The position numbers and the translations under genes were made by a program. A stretch of 64,000 nt of DNA from NCBI RefSeq assembly GCF_902859595.1, contig NZ_CADIJQ010000005.1, positions 186,001 through 250,000 of the forward strand, in the 5' to 3' direction. This DNA is from Achromobacter kerstersii (GTDB lineage Bacteria; Pseudomonadota; Gammaproteobacteria; Burkholderiales; Burkholderiaceae_B). Under the pieces are notes generated by a model. The model had not been told where the DNA came from. It did not search any database and saw only the letters and a list, made by a program, of their open reading frames with translations. How positions within the stretch are numbered: the stretch's first letter is position 1; each line of letters starts with the position of its first letter. Positions 37,653-46,816 of the stretch are shown piece by piece.

Positions 37653-37667
37653 AATCCAGTTCCTCGA

Positions 37668-38033
37668 TTATTTCTTCAGGGACGCAGCAGCACGACGCGG
37701 GCCCTTACGGGTCCGGGCGTTGGTGCGAGTGCGCTGGCCGCGCACGGGCAAACCGCGCTTGTGACGCATACCGCGGTAGGTTCCCAGGTCGATCAAACGC
37801 TTGATCGAGAGCTGTACTTCACGACGCAGGTCGCCTTCAACCGTGAACAAACCAACATGTTCGCGGACGCGTTCCAATTCAGCGTCGTTCAGATCCTTGA
37901 CCTTTTTGTCAAAGGGTACGTTTGCCGCTTCGCAAATTTTGCGAGCGCGCGTACGACCAATGCCAAAAATGGCGGTCAGTCCGATCTCGGCGTGCTGTTG
38001 CGGCGGGATGTTAATGCCAGCAATACGGGCCAT
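37668..38033 (-). CDS. rpsM: 30S ribosomal protein S13
   Basis: 121-aa head protein of the small subunit that touches L5 and P-site tRNA. It starts [20 protein letters not shown] and ends with the basic tail [17 protein letters not shown]. It lies 43 bases after rpmJ; in E. coli the S4 repression site overlaps this position. Confidence 0.98.
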   Translation of the reverse strand: MARIAGINIPPQQHAEIGLTAIFGIGRTRARKICEAANVPFDKKVKDLNDAELERVREHVGLFTVEGDLRREVQLSIKRLIDLGTYRGMRHKRGLPVRGQRTRTNARTRKGPRRAAASLKK

Positions 38034-38076
38034 GACTATTCCTTGAATAAATCTGTTGCGTAGTCGCTAACCCGAG

Positions 38077-38190
38077 TTAGCCTTGACGCTGCTTGTGACG
38101 CGGGTCGGTGCAGATAACACGCACCACGCCGTGACGTTTGATAACTTTGCAGTTGCGGCAGATCCGCTTAACCGATGCCATTACTTTCAT
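38077..38190 (-). CDS. rpmJ: 50S ribosomal protein L36
   Basis: 37-aa zinc ribbon protein, [20 protein letters not shown] onward. The metal ligands C11-x2-C14-x12-C27-x4-H32 mark the zinc-binding (C+) type. GGAG precedes the ATG at 38190. It sits between infA and rpsM, as is normal in the spc-alpha junction. Confidence 0.96.
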
Positions 38191-38224
38191 GGTTGACTCC
38201 TAATTTTCCGTAATCCGGTTCCGC

Positions 38225-38443
38225 TCATTTGGAGCGGAAAACTATCCTGGCTCGCGTCAGATCATAGGGCGTGAGCTCCACTGTGACCTTGTCACCCGGC
38301 AGGATCCGGATGTAATGCATACGCATCTTGCCGGAAATATGGCCCAACACCACGTGGCCGTTTTCGAGCTTGACGCGAAATGTCGCGTTCGGGAGGTTCT
38401 CAAGAACCTCGCCTTGCATCTGAATGACGTCGTCCTTGGACAT
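38225..38443 (-). CDS. infA: Translation initiation factor IF-1
   Basis: 72-aa OB-fold protein that binds the ribosomal A site with IF-2 and IF-3. It starts [20 protein letters not shown] and ends [10 protein letters not shown]. It is placed between secY and rpmJ, the usual operon copy. Betaproteobacteria often carry a second infA elsewhere. Confidence 0.97.
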   Translation of the reverse strand: MSKDDVIQMQGEVLENLPNATFRVKLENGHVVLGHISGKMRMHYIRILPGDKVTVELTPYDLTRARIVFRSK

Positions 38444-38451
38444 TCTTTTGC

Positions 38452-39777
38452 TTACCGCATCGGCAAACCCGCGCCCTTGAAGTTAGCCTTCTTGAGCAAC
38501 GAGTCGTACTGGTGAGACATCATGTAGGCCTGAACCTGTGCCATGAAATCCATCGTCACCACCACAATAATCAACAGAGACGTACCACCGAAGTAGAAAG
38601 GAACGTTCCAGCGCATCACCAAGAATTCAGGCAACAGGCACACCAAAGTGATGTACAAGGCACCCGCGAGCGTCAGACGCATCAGGATCTTGTCGATGTA
38701 GCGCGCCGTTTGCTCGCCCGGACGAATACCCGGAACAAACGCACCACTCTTCTTCAGGTTGTCCGCCGTTTCGCGGCTGTTGAACACCAGAGCCGTGTAG
38801 AAAAAGCAGAAGAAAATAATCGCGACGGAATACAGCGTGATGTAGAGCGGTTGACGAGGCGACAGGGCCGCAGCCAGATCGCTAAGCCAGCGCATGTTCT
38901 CACTGCTGGAAAACCAGCTCGTGATCGTGGCCGGGAACAGAATGATCGACGATGCGAAGATCGGCGGAATCACCCCTGCCATGTTCAGCTTCAGCGGCAA
39001 ATGCGAGCTTTGACCACCGTAGACCTTGTTGCCGACCTGACGCTTGGCGTAGTTCACCGTGATCTTGCGCTGTCCGCGTTCCACGAACACCACAAAAGCG
39101 GTAACCAGCACCACCAGAGCCACAATGAACAGTGCCGAAAGCACGGACATCGCGTTGGTGCGGACCAGGTCCAACAGTGCAGCCAGCGCCGCGGGCAGAC
39201 CCGCAACGATACCTGCGAAGATCAGGATGGAAATCCCGTTGCCAAGACCACGTTCAGTGATCTGTTCACCCAGCCACATGACGAACATGGTGCCAGTGAC
39301 CAGGGTCACAATGGTCGTGAAGCGAAACAGCATACCCGGATCGATCACCAGTCCCTGCTGGGACTCCAACGCTACCGAAATGCCCACTGCTTGCACCAGC
39401 GCCAGCACGACTGTGCCGTAGCGGGTGTATTGGGTAATCTTCCGACGTCCGGACTCGCCCTCTTTCTTGAGCGCTTCCAGCGACGGCACCACCACCGACA
39501 TCAACTGCATGATGATGGATGCCGAAATGTACGGCATGATCCCCAGGGCAAAAATCGAGAAACGCGAGAGCGCCCCGCCCGAGAACATGTTGAACAGGCC
39601 CAGGATCCCGCCCTGGTTCTGACGGAACAAGTCCGCCAGCGCATCCGGATTAATACCCGGTACGGGGATGTGTGTACCCAAACGGTAAACCACCAGGGCG
39701 AGCACCAGGAACACAAGACGGCGCTTCAAATCACCGTACCGTGCTCCGGTTTTGCCTAATGCCTGCGCGTTAGCCAC
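38452..39777 (-). CDS. secY: Protein translocase subunit SecY
   Basis: Channel of the Sec translocon, 441 aa, ten transmembrane helices. Conserved segments are the plug-side region [23 protein letters not shown] and the cytoplasmic loop [19 protein letters not shown], which binds SecA and ribosomes. It lies 14 bases after rplO, as in other spc operons. Confidence 0.98.
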   Translation of the reverse strand: MANAQALGKTGARYGDLKRRLVFLVLALVVYRLGTHIPVPGINPDALADLFRQNQGGILGLFNMFSGGALSRFSIFALGIMPYISASIIMQLMSVVVPSLEALKKEGESGRRKITQYTRYGTVVLALVQAVGISVALESQQGLVIDPGMLFRFTTIVTLVTGTMFVMWLGEQITERGLGNGISILIFAGIVAGLPAALAALLDLVRTNAMSVLSALFIVALVVLVTAFVVFVERGQRKITVNYAKRQVGNKVYGGQSSHLPLKLNMAGVIPPIFASSIILFPATITSWFSSSENMRWLSDLAAALSPRQPLYITLYSVAIIFFCFFYTALVFNSRETADNLKKSGAFVPGIRPGEQTARYIDKILMRLTLAGALYITLVCLLPEFLVMRWNVPFYFGGTSLLIIVVVTMDFMAQVQAYMMSHQYDSLLKKANFKGAGLPMR

Positions 39778-39791
39778 TCGTCACCTCATGA

Positions 39792-40232
39792 TCAAGCAAG
39801 CGAGCCGCCCGCGCCTTCGATGGCGGCGCGAGCGCCGGCCGTCGCGGTAATGCCCTTGAGCACGACCTTGCGCGAGAGTTCACCCGACTTGATGACCTTG
39901 GCGTAACGAACCGCCTGGCCAATCACGCCAGCCGCCTTGAGCACTTGCACGTCGACTTCGTCGATGGGCAGGGCTTGCAGGTCCGACAGACGAACTTCGG
40001 CGTACAGGTGTTGACCGAGCGGGGTGAAACCACGCTTGGGCAGACGACGCTGCAGCGGCATTTGACCGCCTTCGAAGCCAACCTTATGGAAACCGCCCGA
40101 GCGCGACTTCTGGCCCTTGTGACCACGGCCGGCGGTTTTACCCAGACCCGAACCGATGCCACGGCCGACGCGGCGCTTGGCGTGCTTGCTGCCCTCAGCG
40201 GGCTTCAGCGAATTAAGTTGCATATCCGACAT
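39792..40232 (-). CDS. rplO: 50S ribosomal protein L15
   Basis: 146-aa late assembly protein. The glycine/arginine-rich N-terminal half ([26 protein letters not shown]) threads into 23S rRNA. The start [15 protein letters not shown] has two close ATGs; I used the first at 40232. It lies 9 bases after rpmD. Confidence 0.97.
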   Translation of the reverse strand: MSDMQLNSLKPAEGSKHAKRRVGRGIGSGLGKTAGRGHKGQKSRSGGFHKVGFEGGQMPLQRRLPKRGFTPLGQHLYAEVRLSDLQALPIDEVDVQVLKAAGVIGQAVRYAKVIKSGELSRKVVLKGITATAGARAAIEGAGGSLA

Positions 40233-40241
40233 GGTGATTCC

Positions 40242-40427
40242 TTAGGCTTCCGAGACGGAAACGAGATAATCCACCTTACGGATCATCCCACGCACCTCGG
40301 GCGTATCGACCAACACGCGGCTGCTGTTGATGCGGCCCAAGCCCAAACCGCGAACCGTATCACGGTGCGATTGCTTGGTACCGATCACCGAGCGCACGAG
40401 GGTCACTTTGATCTGCTTCTGAGCCAT
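40242..40427 (-). CDS. rpmD: 50S ribosomal protein L30
   Basis: 61-aa protein, [20 protein letters not shown], then [12 protein letters not shown]. It follows rpsE after 3 bases and precedes rplO by 9. Length and sequence are typical of proteobacterial L30. Confidence 0.97.
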   Translation of the reverse strand: MAQKQIKVTLVRSVIGTKQSHRDTVRGLGLGRINSSRVLVDTPEVRGMIRKVDYLVSVSEA

Positions 40428-40430
40428 GAT

Positions 40431-40952
40431 TTACCCCAGGATTTCTTCGACCGACTTGCCGCGCTTGGCAGCAACATCGGCCGGGGTCAGGGAAGCGCGC
40501 AGACCGTTCAACGTGGCGCGAACCATGTTGTAGGGGTTGCTCGAGCCCAGGCTCTTGGCAACCACGTTACGCACACCCATCACTTCAAAAATAGCGCGCA
40601 TCGGGCCGCCGGCGATAACGCCAGTACCTTCAGCAGCGGGCGAGATCAGCACGGTAGCGGCGCCATGCTTGCCAACCACGGTGTGGTGCAGCGTGCCGTT
40701 CTTCAGCGCAACCTTGAACATGCCGCGGCGGGCTTGTTCCATTGCCTTCTGAACGGACACCGGCACTTCACGCGCCTTGCCCTTACCCATGCCGACGCGA
40801 CCATCGCCATCGCCAACCACGGTCAGCGCGGCAAAGCTCATGGTGCGACCACCCTTGACCACTTTGCTCACGCGGTTGACCGCGATCATCTTTTCGCGGA
40901 GGCCGTCATCGTTCTCTTTTTCCGCGGCGTTCTTGCCTTGTACTTTAGCCAT
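40431..40952 (-). CDS. rpsE: 30S ribosomal protein S5
   Basis: 173-aa protein that helps translational accuracy. The double-stranded-RNA-binding-like N-terminal domain includes [19 protein letters not shown], and the C-terminal domain has VGSSNPYN-like [16 protein letters not shown]. Slightly extended N terminus relative to E. coli. It lies 15 bases after rplR. Confidence 0.97.
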   Translation of the reverse strand: MAKVQGKNAAEKENDDGLREKMIAVNRVSKVVKGGRTMSFAALTVVGDGDGRVGMGKGKAREVPVSVQKAMEQARRGMFKVALKNGTLHHTVVGKHGAATVLISPAAEGTGVIAGGPMRAIFEVMGVRNVVAKSLGSSNPYNMVRATLNGLRASLTPADVAAKRGKSVEEILG

Positions 40953-40967
40953 TTGACAGATCCTCGC

Positions 40968-41333
40968 TTAGAACTTCAGGCCGGCTTCACGCGCGGCATC
41001 GGCCAGCGCTTTCACGCGGCCATGGTAACGAAAGCCCGAGCGATCGAAAGCGACCAGTTCAATACCGGCAGCCTTGGCCTTTTCGGCCACGCGCTTGCCA
41101 ACCAGCGAAGCAGCGGCAGTGTTGCCACCCTGACCGGTTTGGCCGGCCAGTTGCGCACGCACTTCGGCTTCCACCGTCGAGGCGCTGACCAGAACGCGAT
41201 CGCCTTCCGGCGAAATGATGTTGGCGTAGATGTGCTGGTTCGAGCGGAAGACCGAGAGGCGGTGAACGCGCAGCTCGTTGATCTTCCGGCGGGTCGGAAC
41301 CGCACGACGCAAACGGGAAACTTTTTTGTCCAT
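40968..41333 (-). CDS. rplR: 50S ribosomal protein L18
   Basis: 121-aa 5S rRNA-binding protein. It starts [20 protein letters not shown]; signature [15 protein letters not shown], and near the end [20 protein letters not shown]. It lies 21 bases after rplF. Confidence 0.97.
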   Translation of the reverse strand: MDKKVSRLRRAVPTRRKINELRVHRLSVFRSNQHIYANIISPEGDRVLVSASTVEAEVRAQLAGQTGQGGNTAAASLVGKRVAEKAKAAGIELVAFDRSGFRYHGRVKALADAAREAGLKF

Positions 41334-41354
41334 GATTCGTCCTTGCGTGCGCCG

Positions 41355-41888
41355 TTATTTCTTCTTGGTTTCTTTGATGACGACGCGTTCGTCCGAGTAA
41401 CGCACACCCTTGCCCTTGTAGGGTTCGGGTTCGCGGTACGCGCGGATTTCAGCGGCCATCTGACCGACGACTTGCTTGTTGGCGCCCTTGATGACGATTT
41501 CCGTCTGGGTGGGGCATTCGGCCTTGATACCGGCCGGCAACTGATGCAAAACGTCGTGCGAGAAACCGAGCTGCAGCTTAACGGCATCGCCTTGGATCGA
41601 GGCGCGGTAACCCACGCCAACCAGGGTCAGCTTGCGCTCGAAGCCCTTGCTCACGCCGGTAACCATATTGGCCACCAGAGCGCGCACGGTACCCGACATG
41701 GCATTGGCGTGACGAGTTTCGTTGGCGGCGGCAAACGTGAGCTTGCCTTCGTCCATCGCAACCGTGACGTCGCCAGTCAGGGCTTGAGTCAGGGTGCCCA
41801 ACGGGCCCTTGACAGTGATCTGATCCTGCTTGATGTCAGCTTCGACACCCTTGGGCAGTTCGACCGGATACTTAGCGATACGTGACAT
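41355..41888 (-). CDS. rplF: 50S ribosomal protein L6
   Basis: 177-aa protein near the factor-binding site, with two L6 repeats. It starts [16 protein letters not shown] and has the C-terminal signature [15 protein letters not shown]. It lies 12 bases after rpsH. Confidence 0.98.
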   Translation of the reverse strand: MSRIAKYPVELPKGVEADIKQDQITVKGPLGTLTQALTGDVTVAMDEGKLTFAAANETRHANAMSGTVRALVANMVTGVSKGFERKLTLVGVGYRASIQGDAVKLQLGFSHDVLHQLPAGIKAECPTQTEIVIKGANKQVVGQMAAEIRAYREPEPYKGKGVRYSDERVVIKETKKK

Positions 41889-41900
41889 TCGAATTTCTCC

Positions 41901-42296
41901 TTAGGCCACGTAGCACAGCACTTCGCCGCCGACGCCGTTGGCGCGAGCCTTACGGTCGGTCATGACGCCGCGCGAGGTCGAAACGATAGCCACGCCCAGG
42001 CCGTTCATGACCTGAGGAATGCTGGTACGGCCCTTGTAGATACGCAGACCGGGGCGCGAAACGCGTTCAATGCGCTCGATAACCGGACGGCCAGCGTAGT
42101 ACTTCAGGGTGATCTCGAGCTCAGGCTTGGCCTGGGTGCCCTTGATTTCAAAGCTGTCGATGTAGCCTTCGTCTTTCAGCACAGCAGCAATAGCTGCCTT
42201 CAGCTTCGAGGAGGGCATGCTCACCGTAACTTTGTCCACTTGCTGCGCATTGCGAATGCGGGTCAGCATATCGGCGATGGGATCGCTCATGCTCAT
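41901..42296 (-). CDS. rpsH: 30S ribosomal protein S8
   Basis: 131-aa primary 16S rRNA binder; in E. coli it represses the spc operon by binding mRNA near rplE. Start [20 protein letters not shown]-terminal signature [13 protein letters not shown]. No rRNA-like S8 site was checked at rplE here. It lies 10 bases after rpsN. Confidence 0.98.
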   Translation of the reverse strand: MSMSDPIADMLTRIRNAQQVDKVTVSMPSSKLKAAIAAVLKDEGYIDSFEIKGTQAKPELEITLKYYAGRPVIERIERVSRPGLRIYKGRTSIPQVMNGLGVAIVSTSRGVMTDRKARANGVGGEVLCYVA

Positions 42297-42306
42297 AATG
42301 TATCTC

Positions 42307-42612
42307 CTACCAGCTGGCCTTGGTGATGCCGGGGATTTCGCCCTTCATCGCCATTTCACGCAGTTTGTGACGCGTCAGGCCGAACTTGCGGAACACGCCG
42401 CGCGGACGACCGGTGACCACGCAACGGTTACGTTGGCGCGTCGGATTGGCATTGCGCGGCAGCTGTTGCAGCTTGAGCCGAGCTTGGTAACGTTCTTCGT
42501 CGGTCTTCGACTGGTCGTCGATGATCGCCTTCAACTCAGCGCGCTTGGCAGCGAACTTGTCAGCCAGCTTGGCGCGCTTGATGTCGCGATTGATGAGGGA
42601 AAGTTTAGCCAC
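42307..42612 (-). CDS. rpsN: 30S ribosomal protein S14 (long, zinc-free type)
   Basis: 101-aa small-subunit protein. It lacks the C-x2-C pairs of the short zinc form and has the long-form ending [19 protein letters not shown]. It lies 12 bases after rplE. Confidence 0.97.
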   Translation of the reverse strand: MAKLSLINRDIKRAKLADKFAAKRAELKAIIDDQSKTDEERYQARLKLQQLPRNANPTRQRNRCVVTGRPRGVFRKFGLTRHKLREMAMKGEIPGITKASW

Positions 42613-42624
42613 GTCATCAGCCCC

Positions 42625-43164
42625 TTAGTTACGGAACGGGAAGCTGAAGGCCGTCAACAGCGCCTTGGCTTCTTCGTCGGTCTTCGCGGAGGTGGTGATG
42701 CTGATGTTCAGCCCACGCAGCGCGTCGATCTTGTCGTACTCGATTTCGGGGAAAATGATTTGCTCTTTCACCCCGATGTTGTAGTTGCCGCGGCCGTCAA
42801 ACGCACGACCCGAGATACCACGGAAGTCACGCACGCGAGGCAGCGCGACCGCAACGAGGCGATCCAGGAATTCGTACATGCGTTGACCACGCAGCGTGAC
42901 CATGCAACCAATCGGGTAGTTTTCGCGGATCTTGAAACCGGCGATAGCCTTCTTGGTCTTCGTCACGACAGGCTTTTGGCCAGCGATCTTGGTCAGGTCC
43001 GACACCGCGTGTTCGATAACCTTCTTATCGGACACGGCTTCCGAGACACCCATGTTCAGGGTGATCTTGGTGATGCGCGGCACTTCCATGACGCTCTTGT
43101 AGCCAAACTTGGCCTGCAGGTCGGCAGCGACCTTGCTCTTGTAGAAATCTTGCAAACGAGACAT
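42625..43164 (-). CDS. rplE: 50S ribosomal protein L5
   Basis: 179-aa 5S rRNA-binding protein of the central protuberance. It starts [16 protein letters not shown]; signature segments are [16 protein letters not shown] and [18 protein letters not shown]. It lies 12 bases after rplX. Confidence 0.98.
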   Translation of the reverse strand: MSRLQDFYKSKVAADLQAKFGYKSVMEVPRITKITLNMGVSEAVSDKKVIEHAVSDLTKIAGQKPVVTKTKKAIAGFKIRENYPIGCMVTLRGQRMYEFLDRLVAVALPRVRDFRGISGRAFDGRGNYNIGVKEQIIFPEIEYDKIDALRGLNISITTSAKTDEEAKALLTAFSFPFRN

Positions 43165-43176
43165 GTCTATCGCCCC

Positions 43177-43497
43177 TTACGCCTTGGCGCCGACAACGGC
43201 ACCATTGGAACGGAACACGCGGACCTTGCGACCTTCGACTTCTTGAACGCCCACGCGGTCGGCACGACCGGTTGCGGGGTTGAAGAGCGCCACATTCGAG
43301 ATGTGGATCGGCATGGTCTTTTCGACAATCCCGCCCGGGTTGTTAGCCATCGGGTTGGCTTTGACGTGCTTCTTGGCAACGTTGACGCCTTCGACCAGGA
43401 CGTGGTCGGCATCGACGCGAGCCAGCACGGTACCGCGACGCTTCTTGTCGCGGCCGGTCAGGACGATGACTTCGTCGCCTTTACGAATGTTGTTCAT
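43177..43497 (-). CDS. rplX: 50S ribosomal protein L24
   Basis: 106-aa assembly initiator with a KOW motif at the start ([19 protein letters not shown]). The middle [20 protein letters not shown] is typical. It lies 11 bases after rplN. Confidence 0.97.
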   Translation of the reverse strand: MNNIRKGDEVIVLTGRDKKRRGTVLARVDADHVLVEGVNVAKKHVKANPMANNPGGIVEKTMPIHISNVALFNPATGRADRVGVQEVEGRKVRVFRSNGAVVGAKA

Positions 43498-43508
43498 CGT
43501 AGGGCTCC

Positions 43509-43877
43509 TTACAGCACTTCCGGGGCCAACGACACGATCTTCATGAACTTCTCGGTACGCAGTTCACGCGTAACGGGTCCGAAGATGCGGGTGCCGATGG
43601 GCTCCAGCTTGGCGTTGAGCAATACGGCGGCATTGCCACCGAACTTAATCAGCGAACCGTCTTTACGGCGCACGCCCTTGGCGGTACGAACCACCACGGC
43701 ATTGTAAATTTCGCCTTTCTTGACGCGTCCGCGCGGAGCCGCATCTTTGACGCTCACCTTGATGATGTCGCCGATACCGGCATAACGGCGCTTGGAGCCA
43801 CCGAGCACCTTAATGCACATGACATGACGCGCACCAGTGTTATCGGCCACGTCCAGCGTGGTCTGCATTTGGATCAT
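43509..43877 (-). CDS. rplN: 50S ribosomal protein L14
   Basis: 122-aa protein, [20 protein letters not shown] onward, with the signature [20 protein letters not shown]. Here it is the first gene of its transcription unit, because rpsQ, normally directly upstream, is about 12.7 kb away. A promoter at 44131-44159 and a leader of about 247 nt precede it. A purine-rich AGGAAAAATC stretch before the ATG is the likely ribosome site. Confidence 0.98.
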   Translation of the reverse strand: MIQMQTTLDVADNTGARHVMCIKVLGGSKRRYAGIGDIIKVSVKDAAPRGRVKKGEIYNAVVVRTAKGVRRKDGSLIKFGGNAAVLLNAKLEPIGTRIFGPVTRELRTEKFMKIVSLAPEVL

Positions 43878-44124
43878 GATTTTTCCTGTTCCAACTTAAC
43901 TGGAAATACTGTTTTCCCGGGGTTTTCCCCCCGAGGAACTCTGCAATTCCTGCCAGTTTTGGTCCCGTCAGGTCTGCCGCCCTGCTTTTGTGTTGCAGAC
44001 CTAGAGCTTTCGCTCTACCTCTGCAACGGGTTGGCAACGCAACGACCCTGGGTTGAAATCCTGCGGGTATTCCCCCAACTCGATGAGCTAATTTTTCCTT
44101 AACTCAATCGACAATCTGGGAAAG
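43878..44124 (-). promoter_or_regulatory. Structured 5' leader of the spc unit (candidate novel leader RNA)
   Basis: This gene-free stretch is transcribed from the promoter just upstream if that promoter is real. The RNA contains GUUGCAGA-GG-UAGAGC-GAAA-GCUCUA-GG-UCUGCAAC (44027 down to 43992): 14 perfect pairs, a GG/GG internal loop and a GNRA tetraloop. Its 3' arm can instead pair with a downstream GCAGACCU (43977-43970; 8 bp with AGGUCUGC) or with a third UUGCAGA copy (43946-43940). A CGGGG/CCCCG hairpin lies close to the rplN start. Exclusive pairings suggest a feedback or attenuation switch. Function is inferred, not known. Confidence 0.55.
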
Positions 44125-44130
44125 CTGATC

Positions 44131-44159
44131 ATTCTAGCGTGGTTAAATTTTGAGCGCAA
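44131..44159 (-). promoter_or_regulatory. Sigma-70-like promoter for rplN/spc unit
   Basis: On the minus strand TTGCGC (44159-44154) and TAGAAT (44136-44131) are separated by 17 bases with an A/T-rich spacer. Transcription should start near 44124. It explains how spc genes are expressed without the S10 unit. Confidence 0.75.
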
Positions 44160-44193
44160 GTACTTTGTTGGAACGGCGCACAAAAGACCACGC

Positions 44194-44208
44194 TCCCCTA
44201 TAAGGGGA
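44194..44208. repeat. Palindrome upstream of the spc promoter
   Basis: TCCCCT-ATA-AGGGGA is a perfect 6-bp inverted repeat about 35 bases upstream of the -35 box and 24 bases after the hydroxylase stop. It may be an operator or part of the hydroxylase terminator. Confidence 0.4.
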
Positions 44209-44231
44209 ACGGTTTGCGGGCTATCTGCCCC

Positions 44232-44999
44232 CTATTTCTGGCGGTAGTAGCCCTTCTCCCAGGCGTCATGATTGGCTTTGCCGCGACGGATTTCGTCCGT
44301 GAACGGGGCCGCTCTGAGCACCAGGCGATTCAGCCATTTTACCGGAACGCGGCAAGGCCGTTCAAAGTCGACGAACAGCACCGCCCGCAGCCCGGGCGTG
44401 TCGTTGTGGACCTGGTGCGGGTACAGGTCGTCAAACACCACGGCCCGCCCTTCCCGCCAGCTGTACCGTTCGCCCCCCACTTCGATCCAGCATTGATCGG
44501 CGGGCTCTGGCACGACCAGGCCCAGGTGCAGGCGCAGCACGCCGTTGTACGGACCCGTGTGCAGCGGAATCCGCTTGCCCGGTTCAAGGATGGAGAAGAA
44601 CGCGCTGCGTATGCCCGGAATGCCTTCCAGCGCCCGCGCGGTGGCCGGGCAGCGCGCCAGGTTGCGCTCGGAACGCAGCCCGTATCCCATAAAGAGGAAG
44701 GTCTTCCATTGATCGTCCGACGTGATCATGCCGACATCCGGCGAGATCTCATGGAACGCAGGCAGGTGCTGACGTTCGGCCAGCAGCTCGGTCAGCTCGG
44801 CGCGGATGGCTGGCGTCTGCGCTTCCAGCGCGGGAATCCACGGAAACTGGCTGTTCTGGAAGATGGGCCGGTCGCCCACCAGCGATGCACTCGCAATTCG
44901 CTGACGCAACCAATCAATGAAGCGGAAGAACACGCGGGAGTAAACACTGGACTTGCCGGCGGGACGCGCGTCAACGGGTTGCACGATAGATTCAGACAT
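44232..44999 (-). CDS. Aspartyl/asparaginyl beta-hydroxylase family protein (LpxO-like)
   Basis: Predicted Fe(II)/2-oxoglutarate dioxygenase of 255 aa. The double-stranded beta-helix shows the iron His in IPLHTGPYNG, the block LRLHLGLVVPEP, a GGERYSWREGRAVVFDD stretch and the second His in DDLYPHQVHND. These segments resemble LpxO, which 2-hydroxylates lipid A acyl chains. There is no strong membrane anchor, unlike Salmonella LpxO. I chose the ATG at 44999 over a TTG further up. It is transcribed towards, and stops just before, the spc promoter region. Another protein or lipid substrate is possible. Confidence 0.82.
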   Translation of the reverse strand: MSESIVQPVDARPAGKSSVYSRVFFRFIDWLRQRIASASLVGDRPIFQNSQFPWIPALEAQTPAIRAELTELLAERQHLPAFHEISPDVGMITSDDQWKTFLFMGYGLRSERNLARCPATARALEGIPGIRSAFFSILEPGKRIPLHTGPYNGVLRLHLGLVVPEPADQCWIEVGGERYSWREGRAVVFDDLYPHQVHNDTPGLRAVLFVDFERPCRVPVKWLNRLVLRAAPFTDEIRRGKANHDAWEKGYYRQK

Positions 45000-45202
45000 A
45001 GCAGCCAAGGACGCCTTATTGTGTCCAAGCGGACTCGTACTGGCAAGGCGGCCGGGCCGCGCGCACGAACGCCTATTGGCTCCAAGGCCGCGATGCCGAT
45101 TGGACCTCCCCGCCGCGGGAAAGAAGGTTTAGACTGGCGTGGGCGATACGCGATCGCACTCCACTCCCGCATTCCATTCCCATTTCGCAAGGAAAGACAG
45201 GC

Positions 45203-46630
45203 ATGTATGAACAGTTGGCGCTGTATATCGACGGCGAATTCATCTCCGGCGAGGGCAGGCGCACCCAGGACGTCATCAACCCGGCCACGCTGGAAGTGCT
45301 CGGCCAGCTGCCTCACGCCACCGAAGCGGATCTGGACCGTGCGCTAGCCGCCGCCCAGCGCGCGTTCGAATCGTGGAAGAAATCTTCTCCCATGGATCGT
45401 TCGGCCATCCTGCGCAAGGTCGCCACGCTGTCGCGCGAACGCGCCAAGGAAATCGGCCGCAACATGACGCTGGACCAGGGCAAGCCGCTGGCCGAAGCCG
45501 TGGGCGAAGTCACCTCCTGCGCTGAACACGCCGACTGGCACGCCGAAGAATGCCGCCGCATCTACGGCCGCGTGGTCCCGCCGCGCAACCCGGACGTGCG
45601 CCAGTTCGTCGTGCGTGAACCCATCGGCGTCTGCGCCGCGTTCACGCCGTGGAACTTCCCGTACAACCAAGCCATCCGCAAGATCGCCGCCGCACTTGGC
45701 GCCGGTTGCACGGTGGTGCTGAAGGGTCCGGAAGATTCGCCCAGCGCCGTCATGGCCATTGCGCGCATGTTCCACGATGCCGGCCTGCCCAAGGGCTGCC
45801 TGAACATCGTCTGGGGCGAACCCGCCAAGATCTCTGACTACCTGATCCGTTCGCCGATCGTGCGCAAGGTTTCGTTCACCGGTTCCGTGCCGGTGGGCAA
45901 GCAGCTGGCCGCGCTGGCCGGCGCGCACATGAAGCGCGTCACGATGGAACTGGGCGGCCACTCGCCCGTGCTGGTGTTTGACGACGCCGACATCGACCGC
46001 GCCGCTGAAATGCTGGCCAAGTTCAAGGTCCGCAACGCCGGTCAGGTCTGCGTGTCGCCCACCCGCTTCTACGTGCAGGAAGGCGCCTACGAACAGTTCC
46101 TGGCCCGCTTCTCGGACGTGCTGAAGAACATCAAGGTCGGCGACGGCCTGGAAGCCGGCACCGACATGGGCCCGCTGGCGCACGAACGCCGCGTGCCCGC
46201 CATGAGCGCCTTCATCGACGACGCCAAGAAGCACGGCGGCAAGGTCGTGGTTGGCGGCGGCCCGCTGGATCGCAAGGGCTTCTTCTTCGCCCCCACCGTC
46301 GTGACCGATCTGCCGGACAACTCCATGCTGATGACCGAAGAGCCCTTCGGCCCCGTCGCACCGGTCGTCCGCTTCAAGGACACTGACGAAGTCCTGCGCC
46401 GCGCCAACAGCCTGCCGTTCGGCCTGTCGTCCTACGTGTTCACGAACTCGCTGAAGACGGCCACGAAGGTCTCCAACGGCCTGGAAGCCGGCATGGTCAA
46501 CATCAACCACTTCGGCAGCGCGCTGGCCGAGACGCCGTTTGGCGGCATCAAGGACAGCGGCATCGGCAGCGAAGGCGGCCTGGAAACGTTTGACGGCTAC
46601 CTCGTCACGAAATTCATCACGCACATCTGA
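45203..46630 (+). CDS. NAD(P)-dependent aldehyde dehydrogenase (succinate-semialdehyde dehydrogenase-like)
   Basis: 475-aa soluble enzyme that oxidises an aldehyde to the acid. The general base is Glu249 (MELGGHSP) and the nucleophile Cys283 (GQVCVSPTR); the Rossmann motif [10 protein letters not shown] is visible near 225. GabD-type enzymes are the closest match by eye, but substrate is not proven. AAGGAAAG precedes the ATG at 45203. It stands alone between divergent and terminated neighbours, with a terminator directly after. Confidence 0.9.
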   Translation: MYEQLALYIDGEFISGEGRRTQDVINPATLEVLGQLPHATEADLDRALAAAQRAFESWKKSSPMDRSAILRKVATLSRERAKEIGRNMTLDQGKPLAEAVGEVTSCAEHADWHAEECRRIYGRVVPPRNPDVRQFVVREPIGVCAAFTPWNFPYNQAIRKIAAALGAGCTVVLKGPEDSPSAVMAIARMFHDAGLPKGCLNIVWGEPAKISDYLIRSPIVRKVSFTGSVPVGKQLAALAGAHMKRVTMELGGHSPVLVFDDADIDRAAEMLAKFKVRNAGQVCVSPTRFYVQEGAYEQFLARFSDVLKNIKVGDGLEAGTDMGPLAHERRVPAMSAFIDDAKKHGGKVVVGGGPLDRKGFFFAPTVVTDLPDNSMLMTEEPFGPVAPVVRFKDTDEVLRRANSLPFGLSSYVFTNSLKTATKVSNGLEAGMVNINHFGSALAETPFGGIKDSGIGSEGGLETFDGYLVTKFITHI

Positions 46631-46650
46631 CCGGTTCCGACCGTCAGCCA

Positions 46651-46675
46651 AAAAGCCCCGCAAGGGGCTTTTTTT
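46651..46675 (+). terminator. Rho-independent terminator of the aldehyde dehydrogenase gene
   Basis: AAAAGCCCC, loop GCAA, then GGGGCTTTTTTTTT. Strong stem and T-run 20 bases after the stop. Confidence 0.93.
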
Positions 46676-46816
46676 CGCCCCGCACCAAGCGGCGGCATGC
46701 ACGGCGATGCGTTTCATGATGGTGTCACAGGCGTCCGGGAACATTGCGCCTCGCTGACAGGCAGCTGACCTTGAGCAAGGCACTGCCTGGCCCACTTTCC
46801 CGGAAATGTACGCGCA

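Noticed and set aside
39945..41885. 646-codon plus-strand frame across rplO-rpmD-rpsE-rplR-rplF
   Set aside because: It crosses five well supported ribosomal genes on the opposite strand and has shadow-type composition.
43985..44030. tRNA or tRNA-like gene in the rplN leader
   Set aside because: There is one strong hairpin but no acceptor stem, anticodon arm or T-loop consensus.
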